Part shown: positions 9,470-20,557 of the stretch, in pieces
How positions within the stretch are numbered: the first letter of the stretch is position 1
Layout of the letters: the number at the start of each line of letters is the position of its first letter
Source of the DNA: Plasmopara viticola
Lineage: Eukaryota; Oomycota; Peronosporomycetes; Peronosporales; Peronosporaceae
Direction of reading: 5' to 3'
Assembly: GCA_001695595.3 (NCBI GenBank)
Contig: MBPM02000072.1
Coordinates: forward strand, 62,001 to 126,000
DNA: 64,000 nt
The notes under the pieces: model-generated
What the model saw: only the letters and a program-made list of their open reading frames with translations
Told to the model about the DNA's origin: nothing
Databases searched by the model: none
Position numbers and translations under genes: made by a program

Positions 9470-10930
9470 ACCCAGCTTATTTTGGCTGGCCGCGGTGGTT
9501 TATCGACGCGGGAGGACTATCGACGCGCAGAAGTCTACCAAGACTCAAAACGAATTCGTAAACTGAACAATTTGCTTCTACTGATCTTCATGCAATAGCT
9601 GTCAGGCTGTCGAAAGAAAATTTATATAGTGTGTTTCAACCTTACCTCCCATGTAGATATAAGTATTCATTTATTAAGCACACCAACTTCTCTGGTGCGC
9701 TGTTTTGTTCAGAAGGCGTAGCTGCAATTATAGACTTCTCGGATCTCTCAAGCGAGACCAAGAAGATCGACTTTAACAAATCCTTAAAAGCCGGCATGTG
9801 TGCATGCTTGTGCGGCTAAAGCAGCGCATGTTTATTTGCTCGACAAAGCTATAGTTCATTAAGACTGAAGCGGAGTCAGCGATCTAGAAAGATTTCATGA
9901 TATCGAGGAGTTGCCTATTTATGACATTCCGAAAGAGTTTTCAGACCTTTCAAAGGATATAGTGGCCATCGCTGTTAAGTATACGCGATGAAGTTGCGTG
10001 TGAGGCGTGCTCATTTTAGAACCACTTATAGAATCGTGGCGCCCTAGTAATTGGGTTCGTCAACCCCATCAATCTGTAAACATTCGTACTTTCCATGCTA
10101 GCGGGAAAGAAAGCTGGCATAATTCAAAACTCACTTAGAGAAAAGCTGAAATATATATATGCTCTTCCATGTGTTCCCACGCAGGAAGAGTGGTCTTAAA
10201 GGTGAGCCCAGCTTTTGGTCGGACAAGCATGTGTAAGCGCTCACGCACCTGATTGTGAGTGATCACGGCCACTTTTATTAGACATATCAGCCTTTTCGGT
10301 ATAAAAAAATTGTCACTTGCCGGCCTAAAGCCCCTTGAGTCCAATGGTAGGCGGGCTACCAAAGCTTGTGCTGCCTGTGCAAACTTTGCTGGTAGAGTTC
10401 AACCATCGTGATGCGTTCTTGTTGCTTAGTCGCAGGGAGCGCTGTAAATGCAGCGACGTCCTTAAGCCTATAAATACATTAATGTGCGTCAGAGCGATGA
10501 ACAATTCATTCCGGTACTTTTAAGAGGATGTTGGTGGATAATGAACCTATTGTAGGCATGAATTTAATTATAAAATCAGGCAGCACCTTACACAGAAGAG
10601 GCGTGCAGGAAGGGTTGCGATCTTCAAGATATAGCTCTAAGAGATAAAAGTGTGCAATAGAATGCAGATTTAGAAAGTGTTTATTTAATGAAGTGTCATC
10701 ATCCTACTTATAATTGGACTCGGGATGCTTAACCGGTAAAAATACCGGTGTGGTGGGTATTGAATAAACTCATCCGCACGATAGTCCAACGTTTGCACGC
10801 TTCTGTGTGGCAGGATCGACAGCCATGTGTTGTGATAATAAATGTCAAGTATTGGAACGGTAGATTTTGGTAAGAGATCTTAGGCGCATCATCTATTGTT
10901 ACAGCAATTCAGCTTAGTACTGCAAGTAAT
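9470..10930. other. No clear gene; possible decayed frame at 9680-9990
   Basis: Two plus frames joined by a frameshift near 9810 read in a protein-like way (with SDLSSETKKIDF and then FHDIEELPIYDI) before stopping at about 9990. I do not recognise the family. The rest up to the CDKAL1-type gene shows nothing I can support. Confidence 0.3.
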
Positions 10931-12823
10931 TCACTTGCGCGTGAGCAAACGAGCTGCAACGAAAGATGCCGACGCCATCAGGGTGGCAAATGCCAGAAGG
11001 GTTACCTTGTCTGCATTCAATCCGCTTAACCTTGCTGCCAGATCAACCCTCAACAACAACCCGTCCTCCTCCTTGTTTCGCAGAACTTCCTTGGCCTTGT
11101 CTTCCAAAGTTGTACCACACGTTTCGTTGTGACGTTTCCCAACATTACCACACGAGCACTTTAATTCGCTACCACCACAGCTTTCTTCATCTCCATAGTA
11201 GTCTACGTGGTCATGAGCGCGACGATTGCCGTTGGTAGGACTAATCGCCGCCTTTGCCTTGAATATTAGCCTGGATCGTTTTGCAGCTGACGAATCTACT
11301 CTATTACAAATCTGTTCGCGAACAGCAGCAGCTGCTTCAGTAGCGGGTTGAGACCGTGAGTAAACTTTGCCTACGACGTGAAAACGCGCAGCAGTGAGGA
11401 CGCAGACCTCCGCTGTGCACCCGATAAGAGAGTCGTCACGGGCGAGAAGTACTTTAGTATAATTCTTAGTGTGTGCAACTGTGTACTTTTTGTCGTCTGA
11501 GACCTCCGTGTTGACCCAAACTTTATGCATCGTGCCCACTAGATGTGTGTACGGCTCGAACGTCTCAAACAACTTCGTAAGCTTTCGACTGCGAGTCTTG
11601 ACTACTTGCGTAGGGACTCGTTTCATCTTTGCTGCCGATGTACCTGGGCGGGGATAAAACTGAGAAATGTTCATTATATGAAAACGGTACTTCTCAACAA
11701 GCTTCATCGTCATGTCAAAATGGTTCTCCATTTCTGTTGGAAAGCCACAGATAATATCGGTAGCAAGCGTAAGATCTGGCACTTTGGCGAGTAACTCATC
11801 AGCCACACGACAAAAATCGGCCGTGGTATACTCCCGATTCATCGCCAACAACACATCATCACTGCCAGACTGGACAGGCACATGAAGAAAGGAATAGACT
11901 CGGTCGTGGTTGAGCACTTCAGCAATCGCATCTAAATGATTCAAAATGTACGGAGGATTTGTCATGCCCACACGGAGCATGACGCCATCTGGCACAACTT
12001 GCAGCAATTTACACAAAAGCGTCGGCAGATCGGTGCCAATATCAATGCCATAAGCTCCCGTATCCTCACTGGACAACCAGATCTCGGTCACGCCTTCACT
12101 TATTACCGCTTGCGCTCTTGAAACGATCGTTTCAGGCGTATAACTTCCCAATTTACCGCGCGCATGACGCGTCTTGCAGTACGTACAAGCTCCTAGACAG
12201 CCTGTGCTGAGTGGGATAATCTCCACCATAGGATTCTTGCGAATTTTTGGTAAATCCAACTCTGGGAGGCGATTTTTTGACAAAAGACGAACAGTGTGGC
12301 CTTTTAACGTCTCCTCTACGACTTCAACGACTCGATCTACCTGCTGAATGCCTACGATACTAACCTCCTCAAGGCCTTTAAGGTGGCGGTCAGCTTGCGG
12401 CACACAGCCAGCCACGACCACAAATTTGTTTTGCTTGCGGCCCTTAGCAGCCAAGTGCATGAATGCAGCCTGAGATGGGTCCTTGACTGTGCAGCTGTTG
12501 AGCAGCCAAAGCTGTGCTGTGTCTGGATCCTGCGTAAAGCGGTAGCCATAACTGGCCAGTACGCCCTGCATATATTCAGAATCGCTCACGTTGTGCGAGC
12601 AGCCGTACGTCTTAATCCAAATAAGCTGCGTACCGGGCACATCGATCTTCATGTTTTCCAAGTCGGAGCCACTCGAGTCGCTGCTACTTGTGCTGCTACT
12701 GAACGTTGACGACTTGACAGGTTCTTGAAAGCATGGCTTAGGTGCCACCATTGGTGTGCGCACAGAGCTCAAACTCGCACGATCTAACTCCTCCTCACCG
12801 AACATGTCCTCAATGTCGTCCAT
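10931..12823 (-). CDS. CDKAL1: CDKAL1-type threonylcarbamoyladenosine tRNA methylthiotransferase
   Basis: Single-exon protein of 630 residues. The family converts t6A37 to ms2t6A37 in tRNAs reading ANN codons, using radical SAM chemistry and two 4Fe-4S clusters. The N-terminal MTTase domain starts near residue 66 with IKTYGCSHNVSDSEYM, and its cluster cysteines are C75, C111 and C140. The radical SAM motif is C209-x3-C213-x2-C216 within STGCLGACTYCKTRHARG. GFPTEMENHF and the NISQFYPRPGT segment follow. A TRAM-like region covers roughly 425-485. A low-complexity, Cys-containing linker follows, and a hydrophobic segment at about 607-627 would anchor the protein, as in animal CDKAL1. The N-terminal 55 residues are acidic and serine-rich. 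The ATG at 12821-12823 is the first in frame. Family assignment is firm; location at the ER is inferred from the tail. Confidence 0.95.
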   Translation of the reverse strand: MDDIEDMFGEEELDRASLSSVRTPMVAPKPCFQEPVKSSTFSSSTSSSDSSGSDLENMKIDVPGTQLIWIKTYGCSHNVSDSEYMQGVLASYGYRFTQDPDTAQLWLLNSCTVKDPSQAAFMHLAAKGRKQNKFVVVAGCVPQADRHLKGLEEVSIVGIQQVDRVVEVVEETLKGHTVRLLSKNRLPELDLPKIRKNPMVEIIPLSTGCLGACTYCKTRHARGKLGSYTPETIVSRAQAVISEGVTEIWLSSEDTGAYGIDIGTDLPTLLCKLLQVVPDGVMLRVGMTNPPYILNHLDAIAEVLNHDRVYSFLHVPVQSGSDDVLLAMNREYTTADFCRVADELLAKVPDLTLATDIICGFPTEMENHFDMTMKLVEKYRFHIMNISQFYPRPGTSAAKMKRVPTQVVKTRSRKLTKLFETFEPYTHLVGTMHKVWVNTEVSDDKKYTVAHTKNYTKVLLARDDSLIGCTAEVCVLTAARFHVVGKVYSRSQPATEAAAAVREQICNRVDSSAAKRSRLIFKAKAAISPTNGNRRAHDHVDYYGDEESCGGSELKCSCGNVGKRHNETCGTTLEDKAKEVLRNKEEDGLLLRVDLAARLSGLNADKVTLLAFATLMASASFVAARLLTRK

Positions 12824-13790
12824 ATTTATGTTGTATTAAGTGGTTGTGATGCGCCCAGCTGTGAAACATTATAGAAAATTAATGCCACCTGCCAAATTTA
12901 AAAAAGCAGCATTTTGGGTTCGCGCGTCGCCCGCTTGACTTTTCCTTCATTAAAGTTGCTACGTTTTCAAGGGCATGACCCCGTCGTTCCGATTTAACAG
13001 TCCCAAACTGGCCATGAAATAGAGAGTCGGTCCAGTATTTGGATAGTGATGCGAACAGTGCAACATTCTGGTCTTCGAATACAATATGTTCTTGTTAATC
13101 CCTATGTGATTGACGCGTTGTTGTATGAAAATGTGGCAAAAATTCTCTCGGCTTTTTTTCAATATTACCTCAAGGTAAATGCGCAACTTGCTGCAATTGT
13201 TAAACGCTCGTGTCACAGAGACGGAGTGGTGTTTGAGAATTTTGAAGTGAGCTGAATGCTTTATAATGTGTTGATACACTAACGTGGATCTATTGACCTA
13301 AGTTGTCTAGATTAACAGCTTTACTGATAGCTAAATCAATTAATCAGGTCGGCTTCGTATGCGAGAAATTTAGTTGAGTAGCTCGTAAGTTGCGTATTTC
13401 TAAGACACCATTGGAGGTTGTCCTCAGCATTCCTTATATAATTCTAGCGCCATATATAGTGCATCAGCTAGCGCCTAAGGCAGAAGCGATACTGTAGCTT
13501 AAAAAACGACGAGTATTCGATGATTGATTCTCAAAATGATTCAATATAGGCTTAAGATGCTGGGCACTATCGAACAAAATACGATTCAAAGTTAATAGTT
13601 GTTGTCGACCTCTAGACCAGCTCTGATGGGGTGCGTGCCACCCTTGTTGGTCATTCGTCCTGTTCGGAATAGCATCAGAAGCGTTCAGTCTCGCAATTTA
13701 TTACATAAGATACAAGCTGATGTTAGCATTAAAAGCTATCTTAGATAGCAAGAAACACTGTTGTGCTACCTTTGTAATACTTGCTAATAT
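12824..13790. other. Upstream region of the CDKAL1-type gene; no gene seen
   Basis: The sequence is AT-rich with only short open frames. It must include the promoter of the minus-strand gene ending at 12823, but I see no site I can name. Confidence 0.4.
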
Positions 13791-13897
13791 GCTGAAGGGC
13801 TTGTAGCGACCGACGCACTACAAGCCCTTTAGCAAGGAGCAGCAGAAGCCGCTTTATCAGGTATTGAACCTGATAAAGCGGCTTCTGCTGCTCCTTG
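13791..13897. repeat. Two adjacent hairpins, one with perfect 30-bp arms
   Basis: The first hairpin has 16-nt arms at 13791-13806 and 13818-13833 with one mismatch and an 11-nt loop. The second has perfect 30-nt arms at 13833-13862 and 13868-13897 around the loop attga. Both share base 13833. Perfect arms in otherwise decayed DNA point to recent formation or to selection. Confidence 0.9.
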
Positions 13898-14259
13898 ATA
13901 CGATACGTAAGCTGATCCTTATTTTATTTTTCACGCCGTGCTAATACTGCAGGCGGTGTCGCTGCAGCAATTGGTAACGCAGCACAAGCTTCTAATCTTG
14001 CTCACCGTATCATGCCACTTTATCGATTTGCTCGGTGATAGTGCCTTTATTCAAGACGATATGCTTCTTTCGTATACTCCATCCTCCGGGTTCATTGTTA
14101 AAAAAATTGTCCCCGTAATGCCAATACTATGCTCGCGAAGTCGCGGAGAATCAGTAAAATTCTGGCGGTATGTGAATTTTGCCATTGTCTTCACAGACGG
14201 ACCGTCTTTTTTACATGCAGGTGTAACACAGTCGCAGAGGAATTGTAGGTTACTTGTCG

Positions 14260-14570
14260 AATGATGTTTAGGTGGCGCACCGGGCAAATTTGGTGAAGGA
14301 GGTGTGTTAATTGCTTGAAGCAAATTAAAAAATGACAAAAAAGAGCTCTCCCGGATTCTTGTCTGTTTACAGCCTAAATCGTGGCTCTCAGTCATCTACT
14401 ACTAAAACCCTAAAGGCTATTATTATTCTATACGATATCTGGATTAATTCGCGCCCTAAATATTCTATTGATAATAAGATCGCTTGACTCCTAATGATTA
14501 TTGGACATTAGGACCTTTCTTCTGGTCTAAAATAATGTAATCGCTTATTCCCATGGATTTATGTGTGTTG
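14260..14570. repeat. Dispersed repeat, copy 1 (related to 38290-38600)
   Basis: It shares several blocks with 38290-38600, such as TACAGCCTAA, GGTGAAG, GACCTTTCTTCT and CACCTATTCC-like ends, in the same orientation and order. The antisense frames of both begin with a similar (L)TDSHxLGC stretch. It may be an LTR or leader of a retroelement; the class is unknown. Confidence 0.45.
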
Positions 14571-14641
14571 CCTAAACATCAGCACCCTTTAATAGCAATT
14601 TAAAAGCAGCACGCACTCAACTTTATCAAAAACAGTTGACA

Positions 14642-14719
14642 TGTCTGCGGCTTTGAGCCCACGAGCACAAACAGAGATGAACTACAGTCTACTCACTTAC
14701 ACTACTCGGGCACGCTATT
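14642..14719 (-). pseudogene. tRNA-Leu-like unit B1
   Basis: It keeps GTGCCCGAGTAG and a 3' end CGCAGAC. The anticodon stem and T stem are disrupted. A T5 run follows the 3' end on the minus strand. Confidence 0.5.
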
Positions 14720-15000
14720 ATGTGAGATAACTAAACCTCAGTATCAATCTGAACAAAATTACAAGCACCATACACTTTAAGCAGAAAAGCATCGCTTTAC
14801 TCGCAACCTCAATGCCTCTTTCTGTTAAGGTCTGCTGTTCTGCTAATTGCACGAAAACTGACGAGTGTGATCCTAGGCAAATTTCGAGATAATATACACT
14901 CTCATAAGAAGTGGCAATTGAGTGCTTGAATAATGAAGACAAACATTTGCAACACGGGCTTTTGTCACTGACGAAACTCGCTCCTTTAAAAGGGTTGACA

Positions 15001-15080
15001 TGTCAGCGGTGGGATTTCAACCCACGAGTGCGAATAATAAGACTTGAGTCTACCCCCTTGGATCACTCGGGCACTCTGAC
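15001..15080 (-). pseudogene. tRNA-Leu(CAA)-like unit B2
   Basis: It reads GTCAGAG at the 5' end and CGCTGAC at the 3' end, with loop CTCAAGT (CAA) and a perfect T stem GTGGG/CCCAC. The T loop is TTGAAAT and the 3' anticodon strand is damaged. Confidence 0.55.
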
Positions 15081-15389
15081 TATGTAAATTGACTAACCCT
15101 CAGCAGTTCTGAGTTCAATTTAACGAGCAATATCCACTTTGAGCAGAAGAGCGTCGCTTTACTTGCAACTACATTGCCTCTTTCGATTTGGTTTTGCTGC
15201 CACAATAATGGATAGATACTGTGTAGTAAGACTGACGAGTGTTATCCATGGCAGCTTCTCGTGATAAGATTCACTTTCACAAAAAAGGGCAACCGAGTGC
15301 TCATAGAATGAAGACAACACAAGATTTTGTCGCTGTTTGCAACACAAGATTTTGTCGCTGTTTGAATCTGCTCTTCAATAGAGTCCACA

Positions 15390-15471
15390 TGTCAGCGGTG
15401 GGATTGAACCCACGAGTGCGCAGACAGTAAAACATGAGTAATCCCTCTTTAGACTATATGGGCACACTGAC
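15390..15471 (-). pseudogene. tRNA-Leu-like unit B3
   Basis: The acceptor GTCAGTG/CGCTGAC is intact. The anticodon region reads TACTCATGTTT, so CAA is lost. The T loop has lost a base. Between B2 and B3 a 25-bp segment is tandemly doubled (15316-15364). Confidence 0.5.
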
Positions 15472-15756
15472 TATTTGAAATGACTAAACCTCAGAAGTTT
15501 TTACAAGCGACATACACTTCTAAGCATAAGAGCATCGCTTTAATTGCAGCCGCATTGCTTCTTTCTATTTAGGTCTGCTGTCCTGCTGATGCATAGATGT
15601 TGTGTACGAAGACTGACCGATGTGATCCATAGTGAAATACTTTGAAAATATTAAGTTCGTCGGCGATTGGCAGAGGAGGGTTTAGGGGTTGGGGACAGAG
15701 ATTTGACACACGGGTATTCGTGGTGACTAAATTCGCTATTTTAAATAGCGTTGACA

Positions 15757-15825
15757 TGTCAGCGGTGGTTTCTGAACCCACGAGTGCAAACTCAGTAGAA
15801 CTTGGCTCTACCCCTTTAGACCACC
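15757..15825 (-). pseudogene. tRNA-Leu-like unit B4, 5' truncated
   Basis: The 3' acceptor CGCTGAC and a readable anticodon arm GTAGAGCCAAGTTCTAC remain. The 5' end is replaced by unrelated sequence at about 15826. Confidence 0.5.
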
Positions 15826-15829
15826 GTTA

Positions 15830-18800
15830 CCGTGTTGTTGCTTGGTCTAGCATTATTTATGCGGCTGTGATGGCTTCGTCGTTTTGGTCGCGTAGCTTAC
15901 GTTTCAGGGCCTGTAGCTGGCACTGCATTAATCATTTCAATTCCTTCCAGACCGTTCCTGTGCTCGACGCAGCCTGAATTATTACAAGTACCTGCTGGGC
16001 TTTTCCGCGGATGGCATACAACGTCGAAGTACCCGAAAAGATATTTTGAGAAGCACCAGCATCCGTATCCGTGGAGCTGATACCCCGAGTACAAGGCCAT
16101 TATGTGCGCCAGGTCGTCACCAGCACCCTTGGGCTCAAAGTACTCGAAGAAATCGCGCAATGCGTTGTAGAAGGCTTTCGGCGACAAAGCATAGTGAAGT
16201 CGGTTCTGCCACGGCTGAGATCGGTGTACACGTGCCCGTCTCGGGGGTGGATTCGCCAGGTACTGACGACACCAAACTGGCTGAGCTAACTCATTCAGAC
16301 ACTATGGCCCAGGTGAACAAGCAAGCGTGGCTGCGACTAATCGATGCTGGGGTTGAGCGGCGTGTTCAAGATACCGAGGACTATGTGCGTCGCATTGTCC
16401 TCAAAGCGGTTCACCGGAAGATGATTGAAGAACACAGCTTTTTCATGGCCGTCTACCGGCGAGTTCACATTGTGGTGTACACGGGAGCACTGCCGACTAC
16501 CAATCGTATGACCAATCAGCGGGCCGGGACAGTCAGTCCGCGAAGCTCCTCGGCCGTATCGAGACCTGAAAATTCGGATCGGAGCACAGTGAGCACCCTC
16601 TGATTGGCATGTCGTCTGTGCGGCACTGATTGCACCAGGATCACCGATAAGTGCCTGAAACAGGCTTGAAAATTAAACTTAAAGATGTCAAGATGGTGGC
16701 AATCACGGAGTCTCGTCTCCTAGATGCAAGAGAGACTGTCCTTCTCGAGCAAGCACTCGATGAGAAATTGTCCGTTTTTTCTGTTCCCGTTGGTATTGAT
16801 GGTCAGCAAATTGACTTCTTGCCACAAGACCTCGAGCACGTCCACGCGCGGGACCACCTTAGCACCTTAGTTCGAGCATTTCGGTCACAAGCATAGGCTG
16901 AGTGTTAACTTGGTGCAGCTTGAGCACATCTGCGTTCTCTGGAAAGTAATGGCCGCAGTCACGAAGGTACTTAAGGTCTTCGAGTATATCTCTTTCCCAC
17001 TGGACTTATTCTCAGATCGTGAAGCAGTGTGTTTCGATCTTGGAGTGAAGCAGGACCAACATCGTAAGGGGTGAAGTAGACGTCGATTGTGCACTGAAGA
17101 CCAGGACACCGACCACCCGGTCAGACGCTGGAGCCAGTAGTCCTTTTCAAAGATCTGGGGCGCTGTGTACATCAACATCAACTCAAATAGGAACAGCACC
17201 CTGGTCCCACGCACGATGCTTGGTGTGTCCGAATTATTCCACCACTGGGCAACCCATCGAAATCCAACCATCTAGCGTCTTGGGTACCTTGGTGCCGTTA
17301 AAATTGGCCCGTTTGCGAGCAAACATGTTGGTGTCGGTGCGGTTGGTCACGCTCAAGATGCATTTTATTATGTGAAGCTAGCCCGGCTCGGTGACGCTGG
17401 GCCGGCTCGGTGACGCTGGGGCCCGACTCACGAATTTACGTAAGACCGCAACGTTAAACGCACTGAGAGCCTTGACGAACCCCATGTACGTCAGCGTGTC
17501 GGGGTTGTTCGTCGTACAGAGCGACTTGCGGAGGCCACCAACCATGGCGTCGTCAGCGGCTAAGCAATCTAAAGGCAGCTGGACATCAGCCATCTTTTCA
17601 GCAGCCTCAATCTCGCTGAAGATCTCTTGGATCGGAGTCGGCTCTCTACTTTTGACCACGTGACTGGCTTCCTTGCCGGCAGTCATTTTACGCGGCGCCT
17701 GCAACTTGCGTGGCACAATTAGGAAGCGCGATATCTTGACGTCAGCAAGCGTCGTTGGACAGCAGTCGAACTCGACCTCGACAATGCTGAACACGTCAAA
17801 GTAGTTGCTCGTCATGACGCCGACGAGAGATTAAGGACGAAGTCTGATTAGCGGTATTGTGTGCGACCAGCTCGTATTTGCGTGACGCATCTTCCAAGAA
17901 CATGCGAACAATGCTTCATTTCTAATACAACGTATGTCGTTTAATCAACGTTCGATCTATGCACTCGACCTCGCTTGAGATACTGTTCCATCCTTTGCTA
18001 CCAGCCAAAGCATAAAAGATATGTACGCGCCGCAGCCATTGTATGCTGCCGTGGTACGCCGTAGAAAACGTCGCTTGAACGATCAATTCATGTCCCTCCT
18101 GCATCTCTAATTGGTGATCCAGCGCTTAGCAAAACTTCCCCCTGAAATGCAGGCTCCCAAGTCGTGTCGTAAACAAGCAGCCCGAGATCGTCTCGGTCGC
18201 TCCTTCGCCCACCCGCTGTCGACACTCGACACATCAATGAAGAGGCGGTCGGCATGTATGTTGAACCTGTCAAATCGGTATCTGCCCCCGTAGATCTTTA
18301 CTCTTTGACCAGCGAGGCGCTGACAGGTTTTCTTCGCCTTCACCTTGACGTGGATGTTGCCATAGGGAGCTTTAACCAGCTAATCTAGTCGCTGCGGGTC
18401 AAAATGCTGTTGACGGCAAGGTCGATAATGTCCTTGAGCAGGAAAAGCAAGAATGGCTTGGTATTTAAGCGCTGGAAGGTGATCTCAGTCATGATGACCA
18501 TCGCATAGCGTGCACGAGGAAGGGCGTATGGACAAGCTCGGTCAATCAAGATCGCAAGTTGGCTCCAGTGTTTTCGTCTTCATACAAAGCAAAAAAATCT
18601 CAGTGTTCATCGTAAGTCTAGTCATCCCGACACGCGGCGGGAAGGGTGCCAAAACGTTGTCATCGCGGACATTCGTGAAACGTTGTAGCAGGGCACGAAG
18701 CGTCGGCGTGCGTGTGGATGTGTTGGTAGTCGGACGCGTGCGGACTGCCGCGGATGGCTGGGGAGTATGTTGGCGCGTGTCGTTATCGGTCTGCACATCT

Positions 18801-19185
18801 TCCACAGAATCTTGCGTGGCAGGTTGCTGGTGCGTAGATGTGTAACGCAGCTGCGTGACCATGCCATCACTTGATAATTGCAAGTCTTGCACCGCGGACC
18901 CAAAATTATCGTCCTAGTCCGTGCATGGAAGCTTGGATAAAAACCATTGTTGGTTACGGAGCCAGCCAAACCGTCGCTTGGTAGTGCTGTGAGACCTTCC
19001 ATAGGCGATGGATCGGCGGAACATGTTCAGGGGGATGGTCGTGAAGTCACCTCACATAACAAGCAATCAACTTGCGTGGTCACTGCTCGCTACGGCAACC
19101 ATGGAGGGAGAGGCTTGCGTGGGTGCTTGAGTGCTTTGGTCCTTCGAAATTTGACTTGGTCAAGCTGATCGACGGGACAAATCAA
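15830..19185. other. Unidentified stretch with broken coding frames, mostly minus
   Basis: Protein-like frames are spread over both strands without a complete gene. On the minus strand: 96 codons at 15897-16187, 145 codons at 17378-17815 (containing IEVEFD-like and PTPIQEIFSEIEAAEK text), and overlapping frames at 17922-18343 and 18542-19002. On the plus strand: 185 codons at 16046-16603, whose end resembles a piece of the LINE remnant near 9.25 kb, and 81 codons at 16651-16896. Frame changes and stops separate minus-strand pieces that read on from one another, which suggests a decayed multi-kilobase gene or element. I do not recognise it. A 19-bp tandem doubling lies at about 17383-17420. 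Confidence 0.4.
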
Positions 19186-19190
19186 GAAGT

Positions 19191-19271
19191 GTCATTGTGC
19201 TCGAGTGGTCTAAGGGGATGGACTCAAACTCTACTTCATTGCACTTGTGTATACAAATCCCACAGCTGACA
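19191..19271 (+). pseudogene. tRNA-Leu(CAA)-like unit C1
   Basis: It reads GTCATTG at the 5' end and AGCTGAC at the 3' end, with loop CTCAAAC (CAA). The variable and T arms are damaged. Confidence 0.5.
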
Positions 19272-19406
19272 TGTTGACTCCTTTTCAAATAGCAGATTCT
19301 GCCTTTGGCAATTTCGCAACAATCGAGTTCATAAATAATGAGAACCAAGATTTGCTACAAAGGATTTCGTCACTGACTTAATGTACTCCTTCAAATAGCG
19401 TTGACA

Positions 19407-19477
19407 TGTCAGTAGTGAAATTTGATCCACGAGAGCTAACACAGTAGAACTTTTTTAAGACCACTCGGCACACTGAC
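19407..19477 (-). pseudogene. tRNA-Leu-like unit C2, deleted
   Basis: The unit is 71 nt long. The 5' end GTCAGTG and GAGTGGTCT are kept, but part of the anticodon arm is gone and the T stem is broken. Confidence 0.5.
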
Positions 19478-19594
19478 TGTGTTAGATGCTTGAACTTCGG
19501 CACCGTTAAATGTAACTTTACAAGCAACATACACTCTAAGCAGAAGAGCAACGCTCTACTCGCAATTTATTGCCTCTATCTGTTTGAGCCTACG

Positions 19595-19674
19595 TGTCAG
19601 TAGTATGATATCACCCAATCGTGGAATATAGTAAAACTTGATTCATCCTCCTTACACCACTCAGGCTTACTGAC
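19595..19674 (-). pseudogene. tRNA-Leu-like unit C3
   Basis: It is heavily diverged, recognisable from GAGTGGTGTAAGGAGG and a loop containing TCAAGT on the minus strand. Confidence 0.45.
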
Positions 19675-19956
19675 CGCTGAGATTATTAAACCTCGGCACT
19701 TCAAATGATAGATAACGAAAAGCACAAACTTTTGACAAAAAAGAGCAACGTTAATCGCAACCCCATTGGACCCTCTCTTCGAGATTGCTGTCTCGCTAAT
19801 GGATGGCTGCAGCGTACGGAGACTTACTAATGTGAACCATCGCAAATTTATATGGTGAGGTTTACCTTTACAAAGAAGCGGCAATCGAATGAGGACAAAT
19901 ACCATTACACCGGCTTTCGTCACTAACAAAGTTTGCTATTACAAAAGGAGTCGACA

Positions 19957-20038
19957 TTTCAGCAGTGGGATTTGAACCCACGAGTGCGAACACAGTATAT
20001 CTTGTGTCTACCCATTTAGACCACTCGAGCACACTGAC
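19957..20038 (-). pseudogene. tRNA-Leu(CAA)-like unit C4
   Basis: It is the best-kept unit of array C: 5' GTCAGTG, CTCGAGTGGTCTAA, loop CACAAGA (CAA in position) and a perfect T arm GTGGG/CCCAC. The 3' acceptor TGCTGAA fails at its end. Confidence 0.55.
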
Positions 20039-20313
20039 AATGTTATATGCTTGAATCTTAGCATCTGTTAGCTTAAATTTTCAAAAACAGCATACACTTT
20101 AATAAGCAAAGATATCGCTTGACTTGCAACACATTTCCTCTCCTTTTGTGAATCTGCTGTCTGAGTAATGTACAGATGCTGGGTACATTAACGGACAAGT
20201 ACGGTCCATGGAACCAACGGAGTAAGATATATCTTCTCAGTGGGGTGACAATCGAGTGCTAAGAGAATGAGGACATACATTCGCACTTTTCGCTTATAAA
20301 AATGGAGTCGACA

Positions 20314-20395
20314 CGTCGGCAGTGGGGTCTAAATTCATGGAGGTGAGCACAATAGAGCTCAAAGTTACCCACTTAGTCCACTAAAGTACGTTGAC
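20314..20395 (-). pseudogene. tRNA-Leu-like unit C5
   Basis: It is strongly diverged. The ends read GTCAACG and TGCCGAC, and the A box and T arm are barely recognisable. The retroelement-free flank after it leads into the sideroflexin relic. Confidence 0.45.
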
Positions 20396-20557
20396 TATGT
20401 GAGATACCACACCTATGTTTCTCTCGAAACAGATGTCACAGGCGTCATGCATCCAAAGCATTGGAAACAGCGCCTAGCTCGCAACCACATTGATCAATTA
20501 ATGCTTTCCTTGCATCCAATCAATTTAGCAAGTTCATCACCCGAATAGTCACAGTCT

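Larger units (their letters stand above)
14625..15826 (-). repeat. Array B: four tRNA-Leu-derived units, minus strand
   Basis: Four units of the same repeat as array A, in reverse orientation, spaced 359, 389 and 367 bp. The spacer blocks (for example TTTGTCACTGACGAAA at about 14960) are recognisable. The array breaks at about 15826 inside the fourth tRNA moiety. Units are more diverged than in array A. Confidence 0.85.
19180..20400. repeat. Array C: five tRNA-Leu-derived units, mixed orientation
   Basis: One plus-strand unit (19191-19271) is followed by four minus-strand units. The 3' ends of the first two face each other across about 135 bp. Spacer blocks match arrays A and B. The array abuts the sideroflexin relic. 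Confidence 0.8.

Noticed and set aside
10966..12709. Plus-strand open frames inside the CDKAL1-type gene
   Set aside because: They are antisense shadows of a well-conserved 630-residue protein.
16046..16603. 185-codon plus frame as a host gene
   Set aside because: Its end resembles LINE remnant sequence near 9.25 kb and no start or domain is convincing.
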